A stretch of 64,000 nucleotides of DNA from Isochrysis galbana (Eukaryota > Haptophyta > Isochrysidales > Isochrysidaceae). The DNA is taken from the NCBI GenBank assembly GCA_018136815.1, contig CM030941.1, positions 132,239-196,238 of the forward strand. The letters run 5' to 3'. The notes under the pieces are model-generated. The model did not search any database and was not told the DNA's origin. It saw nothing but the letters and a program-made list of their open reading frames with translations. Below are positions 29,949 to 41,828 of this stretch, piece after piece. Both the position numbers and the translations under genes were made by a program. Position 1 is the stretch's first letter, and every line of letters starts with the position of its first letter.

Positions 29949-32929
29949 TCATCTCTTGAGTGTCTCATCAGTGTCCCCGGCCGCGGGCGCATACTTGAAG
30001 GCCCGGATGCGCCCGTCCTTCGTTGCGTACAGAAAGGCTAGGAATCCGGCCGCAGTTGCGTGCGGGTGGAAAAGGGCTACGTTGGACTCATCACTCGAGT
30101 CGACGGCGAAAAGCTCGACGTCCTCAGCTGCCGCCGTGTGGCCGTTGGCGTGCGGCTCGCAAACCTCGCCACGGAAGGCGACGCAGCGGAGCACGGCGTA
30201 AGTGGGCGAGTCGGCGCCACCAGTGGCAGTGGGCGGCTGCTGTTGACAGCGCCCATAGCCAATGAGTACTGAAGCGACGAGCGGCGAGAACTGCACCGAT
30301 GTTACGTAGGGGCAGTTCGGCAGCGCGACAGTCTGCAGCACTGTGCCAAGCGATTGGGGCTGCAGCGAGAAACTACGGGAGCGTCGGCAGCAAACGAGGC
30401 GTGGTGAGCAAAGAGGGAGGTCGGTAAGACTTGGTGGGCGGAAGGGGCTGCGGCACAGTTCGGCGCAGGCTGCATGGGGGTTGAAAGGGAGGTGGTGGGG
30501 AGGCGCACGTCTTGAGGCTGTAGCCGAGCGTTGCATCGAGCTCGCAGAGCGCGAGGAACCGGCCGCACTTGGATACATCGAAGCCGGCGTCGGAGTACAT
30601 GACGGAACGTTGGATGTGGAAGGAGGCATTCGACGGGTCGCACTTGTCGCCACTCATGTAGTCGTGCCCGATGGGCAGCAGCCACATCCACAGCTGCACT
30701 GTGAATGGCGGCACCATATGTTGATGTGCGGGCAGACGGGGCGGAGGCTCATCGTTGGTCTCAGCAACGAAGAACATCTCGTGCGAGGAAGAGCGCTTGA
30801 ATGCGACGCAGCGCTGCGGATGGTCACCCTCGAGCACGACGCAGACGTCAGAGTCGTTGCTCAACGTGGCGGCGCCCGGCGCTGACAGCCGGCTGGCGGG
30901 CGCCGGCGCCACAAGGCCACCCGAGAGGAAGCTGCCGATGGTCGGCATGGGCATACTCGGCACGCCTGCCCATGCGGCCATCGTAGCGACTGCGGAGGCA
31001 CGGCCGCCCGCCGTCGCCGCTGCGCTCAGATCCGTGCTCGCACTCGCCCCGGCGGCCGTCGCCGCGCTGCTGCCCGCACCACTCCAGCTGCGCCGGCCGA
31101 TGCCGCCGCCTCCGCCTCCGCCGCCACGCCGGGGCACGTGCGACGGCCCAGTCGTGTGACACTCCCGCCTGACGAGCATCGGCCGCGATTGTCGGCGCTG
31201 CCGCTGGACGGCCGGCGACGTCTCTGCCACGGACGCAAGCCGCAGGATCTCGCGCCAGCCCAGCGAGCTTTCGCGCTCGCTGTCGCTCAGAGCGTCGACC
31301 TCCATCGCCTCAGCATCGGAAGCGCCCTCGCCATCACTCTCGGGCGTGTCGGCGCGTGATTCAGGCTTGTACCAGCGCCATACGGAGATGCGCTTGCCTG
31401 ACGTGACGGCGATCAGTCGGCCTGTACGTCGGCGGGCAGCGGGATGGGGCGATTGGAACCGAAAAAGAGAGGGTGGGGCGGGCTTCTTGTGGTGGCGGGT
31501 GGGAGCGCCGCGGGCTCTATGCGTGGGTGCCCACCTGTTGGGTGGAAAGAAATGCAAGAGACGACGAAGAGGAAATGGTGCAGCGCGATGCACTCGCCCC
31601 GCTCAATGTCCCACACACGCACGGATTGATCGAGCGAACCCGACGCGAGAATACGGCGCGAGTGTGGATGGAACTTGACCGTCCACGGCGTCCGTTCATG
31701 CCCTGCAAGGACCGCCCTGCGTGTGGGTGGAGCGGAGGGCGGCTTGGGTGGAGGAAGAGCGGCCGAGGCACCGAGGGACAGAGCGAGGAAGCGCAAGCGC
31801 AAGGGAAAGGGAAAGAGCTGGGAAAGAGCAAGCCGTTGATCCACTCGCCTGAGGCTCCACGTATCCGAGTCGAAGACTTTCACCGTGTGGTCTCCATGTG
31901 TGGACGCGAATCGGGTCCCATCGGCTGAGAACGCGAGAGCAATCGTCGATTTGGCGCCAGCTAGCTCGCAGTAGCCCGAGGAGAGGCCGTGGGAGGTCAT
32001 CCACCTGCCAGTGGACGAGTAGGGGAGCGAGGGGTCGGTGAGTGGATGGGATCAGAGGGGTGTGTGAGGTAGGATAGAGGAGAGGAGGGGCGGCGGGGCG
32101 GCAGAGTGATGAGTAGCCATCCAGCCGCCCGCCCACCCAGCGGCGGAGGAGCTGGACGGGTACTAAGGGAAAAGGAGAGACGGGGAAATGGGGGGGGGAG
32201 GGATGGGCGGGATTCGAGGCGGAGGAGAGGGAAAGAGGGGAGTGGAGCAGCGAGAGACTATGCAGCTGCTGATTGGGACGAGAAGACCGTGTGTCTGTGG
32301 AGGGATGGGGAGCTGAGAAGGCGGTGATGAGGGAGATCGGAGTGGGGGAAGATGGCAGGAAAGGCGAGAAGGGTTGGTCGGCGGAGGACGTGGGCAACTC
32401 CACAATGCACATGACAGTCGAGGAGTCAAGGGGGGAGGGAGGGGGAAGAAAGCAGGAATGAGAAGGGAGGCTGGGGGCAGGGGTGGAGGAGGGGGTCATC
32501 GTTTGATGAGAAGGTGGGGAGGCGGGGGAGGGGGGGGTGCGGACGTGGAGCGGGCGAACGTAGGCCGTGGGAAGGTGGGGTGGGGAGGTAGTGGGGGCTG
32601 GGGGCGGGGCGGGGCGGGGCCCGGGGGGAGGGGAGTGTGGAGAAAGGCTGCTTGGGATCCCCCCCCCCCCCCCCCCCCCCTTCCTGCTCTACCGCCGCCC
32701 CTCCCCCCCCCTCTCCGCCCTCCCCCCCCCCCCCTCCCCTTCCCTCCCTCCCTCCCACTCTCTCTCTCGCTCGCTCGCTCTCGCTCGCCATTCCCTCCGC
32801 CCCCCCCTCTCACCTGCCCATCGACCAGCGGAGAAGCCTGCTCTCAGCTCTCCTCGCGTGTGCCGGCCGATTGGCGGCCTCCCTCGCGGCGAGAAGGGTG
32901 AGAAGCGACGTGCGAGGCATGTTGGACAT
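29949..32929 (-). CDS. AMBRA1-like WD40 protein (five exons)
   Basis: Exons, minus strand: 32929-32814, 32004-31849, 31716-31535, 31421-30509, 30372-29949; joined length 1791 bp, 596 residues. Introns 1, 3 and 4 are GT-AG; intron 2 (31848-31717) fits only as GC-AG (CAG/GCGAGT...CGCAG). Phases are consistent at all four joins. The N-terminal half matches AMBRA1: LLRWSMGRWM, LAFSADGTRFASTHGDHTVKVFD, LAGHERTPWTVKFHP, ASGSLDQSVRVWD and SFHPTGRLIAVTSGKRISVWRW, about three WD repeats. A Ser/Gly/Ala-rich linker follows. The C-terminal half has YVTSVQFSPLVASVLIGYG and ESNVALFHPHATAAGFLAFLYATKDGRIRAF, the second half of the split propeller. In animals AMBRA1 is a substrate receptor of CUL4-DDB1 ubiquitin ligase linked to autophagy and cyclin D turnover. 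The protein is about half the human length; the long central disordered region is mostly missing. Confidence 0.85.
32005..32813 (-). other. intron 1 of the AMBRA1-like gene, low complexity
   Basis: This 809 bp GT-AG intron contains long C and G runs (for example 32660-32680) and GA-rich stretches. The many Pro/Gly/Arg-rich open frames here on both strands come from this composition. Confidence 0.6.
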
Positions 32930-33183
32930 CTTGGACCCCCGCTCGTGCGGTGCGAGGACCGAGCGGGGAGAGGAGGTCCTCATCGAGGAGGGGGGGGGGG
33001 GGGAGAGCAGGGGGAGGAGGAGGAGGGGGCCTTGAGTGGGTTAATAATGGGCTTGGAGGGGTGATAGAATGGGGTGGTGAGGAGAGGACTTGTGGGGGAA
33101 GGGGGGGCGGGGGAGAGCGGGGGGGGACGCCGTGCGCGAGGCGGTGGCAGGCGTTGCGGGTGGGGTGGGCGAGGGGGACGTGG

Positions 33184-33767
33184 GGGGGAGCCTCGGGAAT
33201 ACGTAAGAAAGTGCCTTGGAATAGGTGAATGTGAGAGCGGGGAGGGGGGAGGAGGTGGGCAAGAGGGCCACGATGGGGGAGCGAGAGAGAGAGAGAGATA
33301 GTAGAAGATCGTCCTCTGTTTATATTATGAAATGTGAGGGGATACGCCTCTCGGGTGTACTGTATCCAGAAGAAGAAGAGAGAGAGAGAGAGTAGGAAGG
33401 GGGGGGGAGAGAAAGAGCAGCAGAGAAGAAGGAGAAGAAGAGAGATAGAGGGAGAGGGGAAGAAGGAAGAAGGAGCAGTGAAGGAAGGAGAAGAAGAGAG
33501 GGAGGGAGAGGGAGAGGGGACGAAAGAAAGAAAGAGCAGAGAAGAATCAGAAGAAGGAGAGAGGGAAGAAGAAGAGCGGAGGAGGAAAATACGTGCCATG
33601 GAGTTTTCTGGGGAGGAGGAGAAGGAGGGGCAGGAGAGGGAGAGAGAGGGAGGGAGAGAGATGAGAGAGAGGGAGACAGAAGGGGCGGGAGAGAGAGAGA
33701 GAATTGGGGGAAGTAAGGGGGGAAGAAGTAGGCAGAGAGAGAGGAGGGAGGGAGGGAGGGAGAGAGG

Positions 33768-33811
<44 letters not shown>

Positions 33812-33895
33812 AGAGAGAGAGAGAGAGAGAGAGAAAGAAGGAAGAGAGAGAGAGATAAAGAAGACAGAGAGAGAGGGAGAGAGAGAGAGAGAGAA

Positions 33896-33936
<41 letters not shown>

Positions 33937-34178
33937 CTGGATTACCGAAACCTGAATGAAAAAAAAGAACTCTCTCGCCCACTCCCTTTCTCTTGCTATT
34001 CATAGACCAAGGCACTAACTAGTAGAGGCTCTCGCCTCGCAGGCAGCGAGCCCATCCCTCGGCATGCGCGCCCTCCTCTCGCTCCCCCATCGTGGCCCTC
34101 TGGCCCACCTCCTCCCCCCTCCCCGCTCTCACATTCACCTCTTCCAAGGCCCTTTCTTACGTGTTCCCGAGCCTCCCT
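33184..34178. repeat. inverted repeat of about 100 bp flanking a GA microsatellite
   Basis: The left arm (33184-33283) and right arm (34080-34178) are about 90% identical in reverse complement, including CTCACATTCACC and TCTTACGT. The roughly 800 bp between them are almost entirely GA-rich, with pure (GA)n runs at 33775-33835 and 33880-33935. It may be a foldback-type element or a duplicated flank; no target duplication is seen. Confidence 0.7.
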
Positions 34179-34988
34179 GGTGCGCGCGGAGCGCGGCCGC
34201 TCCGGCTCCGAACGCTCCGATGCCTCCAGCGCCCAACGCGAGGTCAACTGCTGGTCTCCTGGTGCTCGGAGCCCCTCCCACAATTGCCCATTAATGTTAC
34301 AATATCGGGCAATTTTGAGTTTCTCAGAGGGCCCAAACTTAGCACATTAACAGGTTTGGTTTTGGGCTGGGTGTTAACAGGTCGGATGTTGCCCATTGCC
34401 CATTACTGGGTATTAATGGTATTACGTATTAACTTGTTGACGGGCTTAACCCAGTCCTAGCCTTGGTCGGGGGCATGGGCGCCCTAGCGGCTAGTAGCAG
34501 CGGTGAAGCGGGTATCGGTATCGGTATCGGGATACCCTGAATACCCAGATGCATTTCAACTACTACTATCTAACCAGATAGGAGGGTTCACTACCACTAC
34601 CACTATCCACTATCCAACCAGTTAGTCAGGTTCCAGGTTGTTCCGTCATACCGTCATATGACATATGACACTTGCCATGGAACTGAGTATGATGTCATAC
34701 ATCTGATATCATATGATCTTTACTCCAAACATCTACACTTATAAAGCCGCCATTATGCTGATAAAAATCTTCTTGCGGCGCCGCCATGGCGTCGTGCAGC
34801 CCCCCTCCCCCCAGTCACTCCCAGTGCTGTCGCGGGCGCCCTGGTTGGAGAAACTTCCAACCATGGGAGTTGTGGCCGGGGCCTGCATGGGAGCCCCCAT
34901 TGCAGCCATAATCCCGAGGTGCGGGCGCGAATTCGCGGCCCCAGGCCCGATTTCACCCCCGCGCACGGCCGATGGCTGGGCTCACGCG
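34179..34988. other. no recognisable gene
   Basis: An AT-richer block (34290-34460) contains repeated TGCCCATTA and GTATTA motifs. A GGTATCGGTATCGGTATCGGGATA array occurs near 34510. The stretch 34640-34720 has several ATCATATGA-like palindromes. Confidence 0.35.
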
Positions 34989-35498
34989 GCACGCTTAACG
35001 GTATTCAGAAATGTGGACGCCGGCACCCACATATGTGGTTCTCCGATGTGGGCGAGGCCTCCACCAAATGTGGGTACATATGTGCATCCACATTTGAGCT
35101 CCCCGCAAATGTGGTCCATATGTGGTTGTTCAATTTAGGCTAAGGCCACTACTAAATATACGCGTTACTGCGTTACGTGCGCCTCGAGCATCGCGCATCA
35201 AGCCATCGCGCCGTCTCATGGCCTGCGCAGCCTCTTTCCTCGATGGGCTGCTCGCGTTGCACACGGCGGGCGGCTGCGGAGTGGTGTGGAGTGTGACGCC
35301 AAGCAGGATGCAGGGCTCGTGTTGTGTGGGGGAAATGTGGCGATGTGGCTGAGGGGGCGTGTCGTGGGGGAAATGTGGGGGAAATGTGGGGCTGGCGCAA
35401 GCGCCGGCCCAGCAAATGTGGCCACATATGTTGATGTGGTTTGGCCCTCTGAGTGTTGAATCAATATGTTCCACATTTCTGTACACGCTTAGGCACGC
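34989..35498. mobile_element. TIR element with clustered AAATGTGG motifs
   Basis: Imperfect 29 bp inverted ends (34989-35017 and 35470-35498; about 22 of 29 positions match, sharing CAGAAATGTGGA) enclose at least ten copies of AAATGTGG or CACATATGTGG on both strands. Clustered short motifs inside inverted ends are typical of transposase-binding subterminal regions. No transposase and no clear target duplication. Confidence 0.45.
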
Positions 35499-36863
35499 TC
35501 CCGGCTGTGGGCGGCGCGGCTCGCGTCCATACTTCACCAATCCCATCCCTCCAATGGCCTGGGGGTATGAGGGCATCGGCCAGGCGCGAAAGGGGCGGTC
35601 CGCGCGCGCACATCTGGCCGGGGGGGCCATGAATGCCAGATCCCTTTGGGCGCGCACGAGCGCCAGAGCGGCTGGTCGTTTGTAGGGCTGGGGGGCGATT
35701 TGGGCGTCGAATCACCCCGCAATTTTTGCCTCCGTCGGTCCGCACGGGCAATCCTGCTAGGCCATGCAAGGAACGCGGGCTCTGGGGTCCGGGTTTGCGT
35801 TCCACTCGTGGTATCCATTCGTAGGACGAAAAACGCTCGTTGAGCAGTAGATTCGTAAAAGTGTTTTAAACTACCATTTATCGAGCGAATTGTGACCTAT
35901 GCTGCAAATGCCCCATCACAAATATCATGATATGGCTGGAACCCGAAGGTGGGCTCAAAAGCGTAGGCGAATATACCCCCTTTCTGAAGTACTAAAGTGC
36001 GTCCTACATTATAGGACCCGTCCTATAAAGCTAGGTACCTTTATCCGCTCTCCAGACCAGAACCGGATAAAATCCTTCTTACAATCCTCTCACACCACTA
36101 TCACACGCACATTCACGGTAACACGTAGATAACTAACGTAACGGGATACGCGAAGAAAGGGGGTGAGCAGGAGAGAAAAAGAGCAAAGAAAAGGAAAGAA
36201 GAGAGGAGAGAGGAGGCCCGTCGCCTCTCCTCACGTGAAGAGAGAGGAGAGAGGAGATCTCATAGGACTTAGAAAGTAAACGTGGGAGAGGACGCGAGGG
36301 GCATCCGTAACAAATCAGGGTCACGCAAGGGGGCGGTTCCTTGCACCGGCGCTACCTGAACGCTCGACGCGAGGAGCACGCAAGGAGGTAAGCCAGGTGA
36401 GGGGCAAGCAGGCGACAAGGGAGGCGACAAAGGAAGCGAGGGCAAAGAGGGCGAATGGGCGAATGTAGGACCCTGCGACGGTGACTAGTGACTAGCCTGC
36501 AAGGAAGGGACATAGAAACGCAAACAACTTCTCTAAAACAAAAAGGTCGATCGCGGATTATGCGACAGAGGGGGAGGGCACGAGGCGCCTCCTCCACTCC
36601 CACTCCCCCATGCCCATGTCCCATGTGCCATGTGCCATGTGAACATGTGAACCTTACATGGGAGAGCTGGGAGACACGGCCCACGAGCCCCCGAGATACG
36701 GTAGATACGGCTGTATCTCGGCTTCCTTCTAGATTCTAGATACATTAGATACGGGATGGGGGCATGGGCGCCAGTCGGCGCCCCAGACACGGTAGATACG
36801 GCTTTATCTGACCCGTTCCCCAGATAGGGTATCTTGTATCTCCCAAGTAGCAAGTAGGATGTG
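35499..36863. other. no recognisable gene
   Basis: Several frames are open on both strands near 35500-35820 without known motifs. The stretch 36140-36260 is a GAGAGGAGAGAGGAG tract. The stretch 36690-36850 has several TAGATACGG repeats (GTAGATACGGCTGTATCT, GTAGATACGGCTTTATCT). Confidence 0.35.
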
Positions 36864-36883
36864 AACTAAGTATAAACTTAGTT
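36864..36883 (-). repeat. 5' terminal hairpin like the SINE-like family
   Basis: AACTAAGTATAAACTTAGTT is nearly the 5' start of the SINE-like elements read on the minus strand. The adjoining sequence does not match their bodies, so this is either a relic or a related family. Confidence 0.35.
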
Positions 36884-37379
36884 GATGAATGATGTTTTTG
36901 TATAGGTTGTAGGTTGGTAATTGGGCAATTGGTAACCTGTACACAACGAGCTCTAACAAGCTTAGCAACTTACACTTACACAATCATGCATATTGTAGAC
37001 TGTAGTAGACAATATGTATCAAGGCGCTACAATTCGTACATCAAGCTCATAGCTCATAGCTCATAGACTATCATAGAGGAGGAGTGAAGATAGAAGATAT
37101 ACGATAAACGAAAACGACTGTACACATACGATTTGGATTTGGATTTGGAACTTCAACTTCTTCGTCGCCTGATTCGTGTGCCTTCACCCATCTTGTTATC
37201 TGTAGCTGTTTTAGTGTTCATGTTTTTGCGAGGTGTTTCGCCCTAGTCGCCTTTACCCGAGGGAACGTGTTTTCTGGTCGAGTTCCGACTATTTTTTTAA
37301 AGAGTAGCTTGTAGTGGGGATGTGGGGATACAAGATACCCCATAGGCCGCCCCTCTAATAAAAAAGCTTTGCCCAGCGT
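36884..37379. other. no recognisable gene
   Basis: An AT-richer stretch with short repeats (GCTCATAGCTCATAGCTCATAG near 37046). Nothing coding is recognised. Confidence 0.35.
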
Positions 37380-37436
37380 TCCCGCCAACGCGCTCTTTCT
37401 CCCTCCCGCTCCCGCTCCCGCTCTCTCTCTCTCTCT

Positions 37437-37441
37437 CTTCC

Positions 37442-37473
<32 letters not shown>

Positions 37474-37612
37474 CCCTCTCTCTCTCTCTTCCCTCTCTCT
37501 CTCTCTTCCCTCTCTCTCTCTCTTCCCTCTCTCTCTCTCTTCCCTCTCTCTCTCTCTTCCCTCTCTCTCTCTCTTCCCTCTCTCTCTCTCTTCTCTCTCT
37601 CTCCCTCTCTCT
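37437..37612. repeat. 17 bp tandem repeat within CT-rich tract
   Basis: About nine units of TTCCCTCTCTCTCTCTC occur with slight variation. The tract continues as CT-rich, stop-poor DNA to about 38330, producing false Ser/Leu/Pro open frames. Confidence 0.85.
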
Positions 37613-38066
37613 CCTCGAGGGGGCGGAGGGGGAAGAGAGATGTGGGAGAGAGAGATACTCTCTCTCCCTCCCCCCCGCCCCGCCCTCTCTCTCCACTCTC
37701 TCTCTTCCTTTCTCTCTCTCTTCTCCGCCCACCCTCTCTCTCTCCCGCTCCCTCTGTTCTCTCTCTCTCCCCGCGCGCGCTCACTCTCACTCGCCATCCT
37801 ATCTCTTCTCTCTTCTCCTTCTATATAGTTCTTCAGAGGAGGAGAAGGGCTTTGGCGTGCTGCTCTCTTCTCTTCGCTTCCGCGCTTCTTTCCCGCGCGA
37901 TGTTCTCTTCGCGCCATCGGCGCTTATTCAGTCTTCAGATCACTTCTTTCACGTGACTCCATCTCGGCTCGGGTGCTCCGCGAGCTCACGCCCCCCACTT
38001 CTCTCTCTCTCTCTCCACTCTTCTCTCTCTCGAGCTTGTGGTCCACCTTCACTTCTAGTGGTTCTC

Positions 38067-38103
<37 letters not shown>

Positions 38104-38336
38104 CCTCCCTCTCTCTCACCATCCTTCCCATCCCCACCCATTTCCCCCCTCTCTACGAGGCCCAGAATCTCATCTATCTCTCCTCGGTCTTGACGTATTC
38201 ATGGGGACCACTCTCCTCTCCGTCTCTCCCTCCCTTTTCCACTCTCTCTCTTCTCTCCAAACCAGTTTCTTCACGTACCTTGCCCTCCCCACATCTCTCT
38301 CTCCCCCCCTCCCCCGCCTCTCCCCCCTCTCTCAGC
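37613..38336. other. CT-rich upstream region of UBA5
   Basis: Pyrimidine-rich DNA without a recognisable gene; probably includes the UBA5 promoter and 5' UTR. Confidence 0.4.
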
Positions 38337-40203
38337 ATGAGCGGCGCCACCGGGTGCGACTCCCCTACTGCCACCCGCCTCTCCCCTTCCTGACGCGGAC
38401 CAGGACGCAGCGAGTGTGTCCACATCTCCATCGCCTCACCCTCGCTTCCACCCTCACCTCCCACCGCCCCCTCACTCCCTCTCCCTCCCTCCCTCCCTCT
38501 CTCTCTCCCCCCCCCCCCCCCCCCCGCCCCCTCTCTCTTTCTCCCCCCCCCCCTCTCCCCACTGCCCCCGATAGACTTCCTCCACATCCTCCTCCCTTTT
38601 TCCTCACGGCCCCCCCTCCACACCCACTTTCCCTCCCCGGCCCCCACCGCCCCCCCCTCGCCCAATGCCCGCGCCTCCCCCTTCCAAACCCCCTCCCCCC
38701 CCCCCCAACCCATCACATACCCATCGTAATCCCCCCCCCCCCCCACCCGCTCCTCACGCCTCCCCCACACCCTCCTTCCCTCGCTCTCAGCGGCCCAGCG
38801 GCCGACATCAAGATCACTACCTCTGACCTCCGTTCTCAAGTGGGACGCATCCAGAACCAGGTCAAGGAGATCCAAGAGGTGGTGCGCATGTACTCGACTA
38901 CCACCGGGCCCAGGCGCGTGCGACGATCCAAGACGCAGCAGATCAGCGCAGAGGTCTCCGACGCAAATGTGAGCATGGCCCAGCCCTTTCTAGGCCTCCC
39001 GCTGTTGGCTCTGTCTCTTCGCCCTCAGCGTAGTCCACGCCACGACCTCTGCCACTGGGGTTGGGCACGGCCACATGCGGAGACGCTGAGACACCACGCG
39101 TGATGGCGGCACGCGTACGTATCCAAGATGGCCGTCACCGCGTCCGTTGAGAGCACAACAGCCTCTATTGCCTGCCTTGCCGGGTGTGGCTGACGCAGAC
39201 ACAGGAGCCGCCGCATGTGGCAGTTGCGATGTCTCCATCCATCCTGCTAGCCCCCTCACAGCCCCACTGGCCTCATGGCATACACACACGGCGGACAATG
39301 CTAGACGTGGGCGCGGCTGTGGCCACAGCCGTCCGCCAGCGTTTCCGACTGCAAGCGCCCCACGCGACACGGTCGCACCTGCATGGTAGTACCAACTCCA
39401 CCACCACGCTCACACTGGCCCGCCCGCGTGTGCAGCCATATTCTCGGCTGATGGCGCTGAAGACGATGGGCATCGTCAAGAACTATGAGCGTGTGCGCGA
39501 CTTCTCAATCGCCGTCGTGGGTATCGGCGGTGTCGGCGTTGGGGTGGTGGAGATGCTCACACGGTGCGGCATCGGCAAGATAGTTGTGTACGACGACGAC
39601 ACGATTGAACTCGCGAACATGAACAAGATGTTCTATCGGCCAGAGCAGGCGGGCTGGAACAAGACGATGGCTTGTCGCCACTACTGCTCCGAGCTTAACC
39701 CGGACACCACGTTCGAGGTGCACAACATGAATATCGCCGCGCCAGAGAACTCGAGCAAATTCAAGGAGACCATCTCCACGGGCGCGCTCGACCGCAAGTC
39801 TCCGGTCAGCCTCGTCATCGGTTGTGTGGACAGCATGGAGGCCCGGCAGGCAATTGAGGCCGCGGCAGAGGAGCTGCAGTTGCCGTACATGGATGCCGTC
39901 TGCGGCGACGACGCCATGTCGGGCCACGTCCAGCTGATCATCCCCGGACGCACCGGCGGGCTGGAGGCGTCGCCCATGAAGTCGCACATGGCCAAGCAGC
40001 CCGGAGTGTGCGCTGCGTCGTTGCCAACGACGGACTCAATCGTCGCCGGGCTGGCTGCCCAAAACGCGCTGAAGTTCCTCCTGGGCTTTGGCGAGGTGGC
40101 CTTCTTGATCTCTTACAACGCTCTCACCAATGAGTTCAACACGCGAATGACTTACCCGGACCCGCGCAAGCTCGTCGGCGGCGGCACGCCCGCCGCCGAG
40201 TGA
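38337..40203 (+). CDS. UBA5: UBA5, UFM1-activating enzyme (three exons)
   Basis: Exons: 38337-38353 (tentative), 38791-38968, 39436-40203; GT-AG introns with matching phases; 320 residues. UBA5 adenylates the ubiquitin-like protein UFM1 and carries it as a thioester before passing it to UFC1; ufmylation acts mainly at the ER. Evidence: coiled N-terminus RIQNQVKEIQEVV, NPYSRLMALKTMGIV, ATP-binding GIGGVG (residues 94-99), DDDTIELANMNKMF (117-130), GCVDSMEAR and the catalytic Cys in GVCAASLPTT (Cys247). Unusual: the two CxxC-type zinc pairs of animal UBA5 are missing. The region after HVQLIIPG reads RTGGLEASPM instead of a Cys pair, and the C-terminus ends without cysteines. An Arg near the ATP site (NRLF in human) is Lys here. 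Identification is firm; the first exon rests on phase and ATG position. Confidence 0.9.
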
Positions 40204-41828
40204 GCGCCGGCTTGCACGCGCGTGCGCGCATTATGGCATGTGGAGGCAGGAAGAGCGACGCGCGCGCAGACGCCGCGGACGCACGGCGGACGTAAGTCGG
40301 GACACATGCTGCCCGCCAAGGGAAGCTACGTTACTGCGTTAGCGGAAAGACGCGTCTCTGACCTGACCCGTTCCCTCACAGCGAGTGGCGCTGCGATGGC
40401 CTCCGGACTCGACGCAATGTACAACGGCTAGCTCGCGGTATCTGCTGCTTGTGGCAACTGCGTCTGTGCGCGTCACCCATGTCTATGCGCCATCGATACC
40501 TACATGTTTGCAGCATCTTGCCTCCCCTTCCCATATGGTGCTGCCATCACACTATCTCCAGCGTTGTCGAGTCCGCGTTGTCCTGCATTGACCGTCGGAC
40601 GCCGCTATTCATGTCGCCTTTCGCGAGTGGTTTGTGAGCTTGCATGAAGATCGGCGGCATGGTCGTGGCTGTACATGTGGCAGCAACAGGACATTTTGTG
40701 CGGTACCGATGAGGGGGTTGTAGGGCTTTGTTCGATACTTTCTTCCGAGTTTCCTACTCGTCTTGGTGTGCTTTGCCCGAGTTTGATGTCGGATGAGCCG
40801 TCACCAGTGTTTCTTGTTGTGGTATGGTGGCTGTTGTAGAACCACCCTTAGGTTTCCCCAAAACTTGCCCAGAGAGGCTTCCTTTCTTGATGTCTGCCTT
40901 TTCGGTACTCCCTTTCCTCAACCATCCCCTTTGGGCTTTGCGAACCCCGCTCAAGCGGGGGAACGCGGACCATAGGACCATAGGCCGGCCAGAAGGTGCA
41001 ACTCGAGGTTCCCTTTTTTTGTCACAACCTTCTCGTCTATTTTGGTAATAATTTTTATTGGCCCCAAACTTGGACATTATTCACACGTGCTATTCCTCTA
41101 TCACAGAGTGCCGTCATCTGCCAACACAATCCATTGGTCCTTACCGATAGAATCATCTTTACCGGTAACTTTGTCTGCCAGATTCCTTTTCATCAAGTCA
41201 TCAGTCTCTTTCATCATGTGCACCACCTTCTGGACTCTTCTCTACATAATCATCTGCAGTGGATGCACATCGAGTTCGTAGGGTTCCCGAGTCATTTGCA
41301 CATCGACTTCTAGACCTCGCCTTCATCTTGGGGATCTCAGCTCACTCTAGATCGACTTAGTGCACCTAAGGAATCTCACCTTCATCAACACTCACGACGT
41401 TTCATCGGCTCATACTAAGGCAATACTCACCGATTCCCTAAATTCTTGATTCTTCTCTGTTCCCTCACACGCCTTCCTGTTTGTCTCAGAGTATTATCCA
41501 AAGACCCGCGGTGGGGTATATGTAAGGGTTTTGTGCGAGGTGTAAGTGCTGTAGAATCACCGTGCCCCAGGGGTATCTTCGTGAGTGCCCCAGTGCCCCA
41601 GGTGTCCCAGGTTCTAGCCCCTATCACTGTCTCACTCACTATCTGTCATGACCCTCCTGCCTTTTGTTGCCGCCCTGGCTGCTTCCTGGCAGCCAGCGCG
41701 ATATCCTCCTTGTGTGCCCATCAGCTTAATCGCACTGCTTATGATATGAATACCACTATATACCAACTCCGGAATCAACACTAGTACACTAGTGAGGTTC
41801 GCGCCACCCTGGTGCAAGGTTGTACGTG
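40204..41828. other. spacer, AT-richer from about 40700
   Basis: A minus-strand frame at 40754-41077 (107 residues, Lys/Gly/Ser-rich) and broken frames further upstream have coding-like codon variety. No recognisable domain is seen; they may be remnants of a retroelement gag, but I cannot support that. Confidence 0.35.

Noticed and set aside
37973-38790. Long N-terminus for UBA5 from the CT-rich tract
   Set aside because: Low-complexity Ser/Pro/Leu sequence. A short first exon with in-phase GT-AG intron fits better, and family members have short N-termini.
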